Assembly: GCA_964594045.1 (NCBI GenBank)
Contig: CAZQKR010000072.1
Span: forward strand, 1-14,121
DNA from: UBA2365 sp964594045
GTDB lineage: Bacteria > Bacteroidota > Bacteroidia > Chitinophagales > Saprospiraceae
DNA length: 14,121 nt
Direction: 5' to 3'
Part shown: positions 14,115-14,121 of the stretch, piece by piece
How the letters are laid out: each line of letters begins with the position of its first letter
How positions within the stretch are numbered: the first letter of the stretch is position 1
The notes under the pieces: generated by a model
The model's input: the letters and a program-made list of their open reading frames with translations, nothing else
What the model was told of the DNA's origin: nothing
The model's database searches: none
Made by a program: the position numbers and the translations under genes

Positions 14115-14121
14115 TTAAAAT

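Noticed and set aside
13831..14118. Plus-strand open frame at the right edge
   Set aside because: It is antisense to the Fis-type helix-turn-helix, which is clearly recognisable on the minus strand.

Overview
The window looks like chromosomal DNA of a Bacteroidota bacterium, plausibly an environmental Saprospiria/Sphingobacteriia-type lineage, though the rank below phylum is a guess. The evidence is a C-terminal type IX secretion (T9SS) sorting domain, a DUF5777 beta-barrel protein, a DUF6922/AbiEii pair, a Crp/Fnr regulator with a shortened C-terminus, AT-rich leaders without clear Shine-Dalgarno sequences, and TAnnTTTG-type promoter elements.

Left part (1-6914) is a mosaic of single-gene units. 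A tandem pair of 135-bp 'CACAGAG' repeats (53-305) is followed by a secreted clan GH-A-like protein with a T9SS tail (533-2353) and a DUF3365/Tll0287-like monoheme lipoprotein (2544-3179). After a repeat-bearing intergenic stretch come an overlapping DUF6922 antitoxin / AbiEii-type nucleotidyltransferase pair (3553-4454), a Crp/Fnr regulator (4487-5050), an NmrA-like NAD(P)-binding protein (5121-6038) and an isoprenylcysteine-methyltransferase-like membrane protein (6366-6914).

Right part (6939-14121) is the most interesting region. Six closely spaced genes (7380-12395) encode a c-type heme lipoprotein, a DUF5777 outer-membrane barrel, a Tat-exported iron-sulfur lipoprotein, an NrfD/PsrC quinol-interacting membrane protein, a single-pass membrane protein with a large extracytoplasmic part, and a monoheme cytochrome c. 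A strong terminator follows. A separate unit then encodes a hexaheme lipoprotein with a collagen-like stalk (12727-13725). Together they look like a menaquinol-to-multiheme-cytochrome electron-export module with no molybdenum catalytic subunit. This resembles Geobacter Cbc4 or the NrfCD logic rather than a complete PsrABC enzyme.

Both units carry the same three-half-site element about 170-180 bp upstream of the first gene (7176-7211 and 12514-12549). Spacing is identical, with GACGA, GACGA/GTCGA and TCGTC at 0, +20 and +29. Between each element and its gene lies a matching GGAATnnAAATTG(C/A) block shaped like a sigma-54 -24/-12 promoter. The C-terminal end of a sigma-54-activator-like protein with a Fis-type helix-turn-helix lies convergently at the right edge. 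A decayed OmpR-type DNA-binding remnant sits next to the first element. The inference is an enhancer-controlled respiratory regulon of two transcription units.
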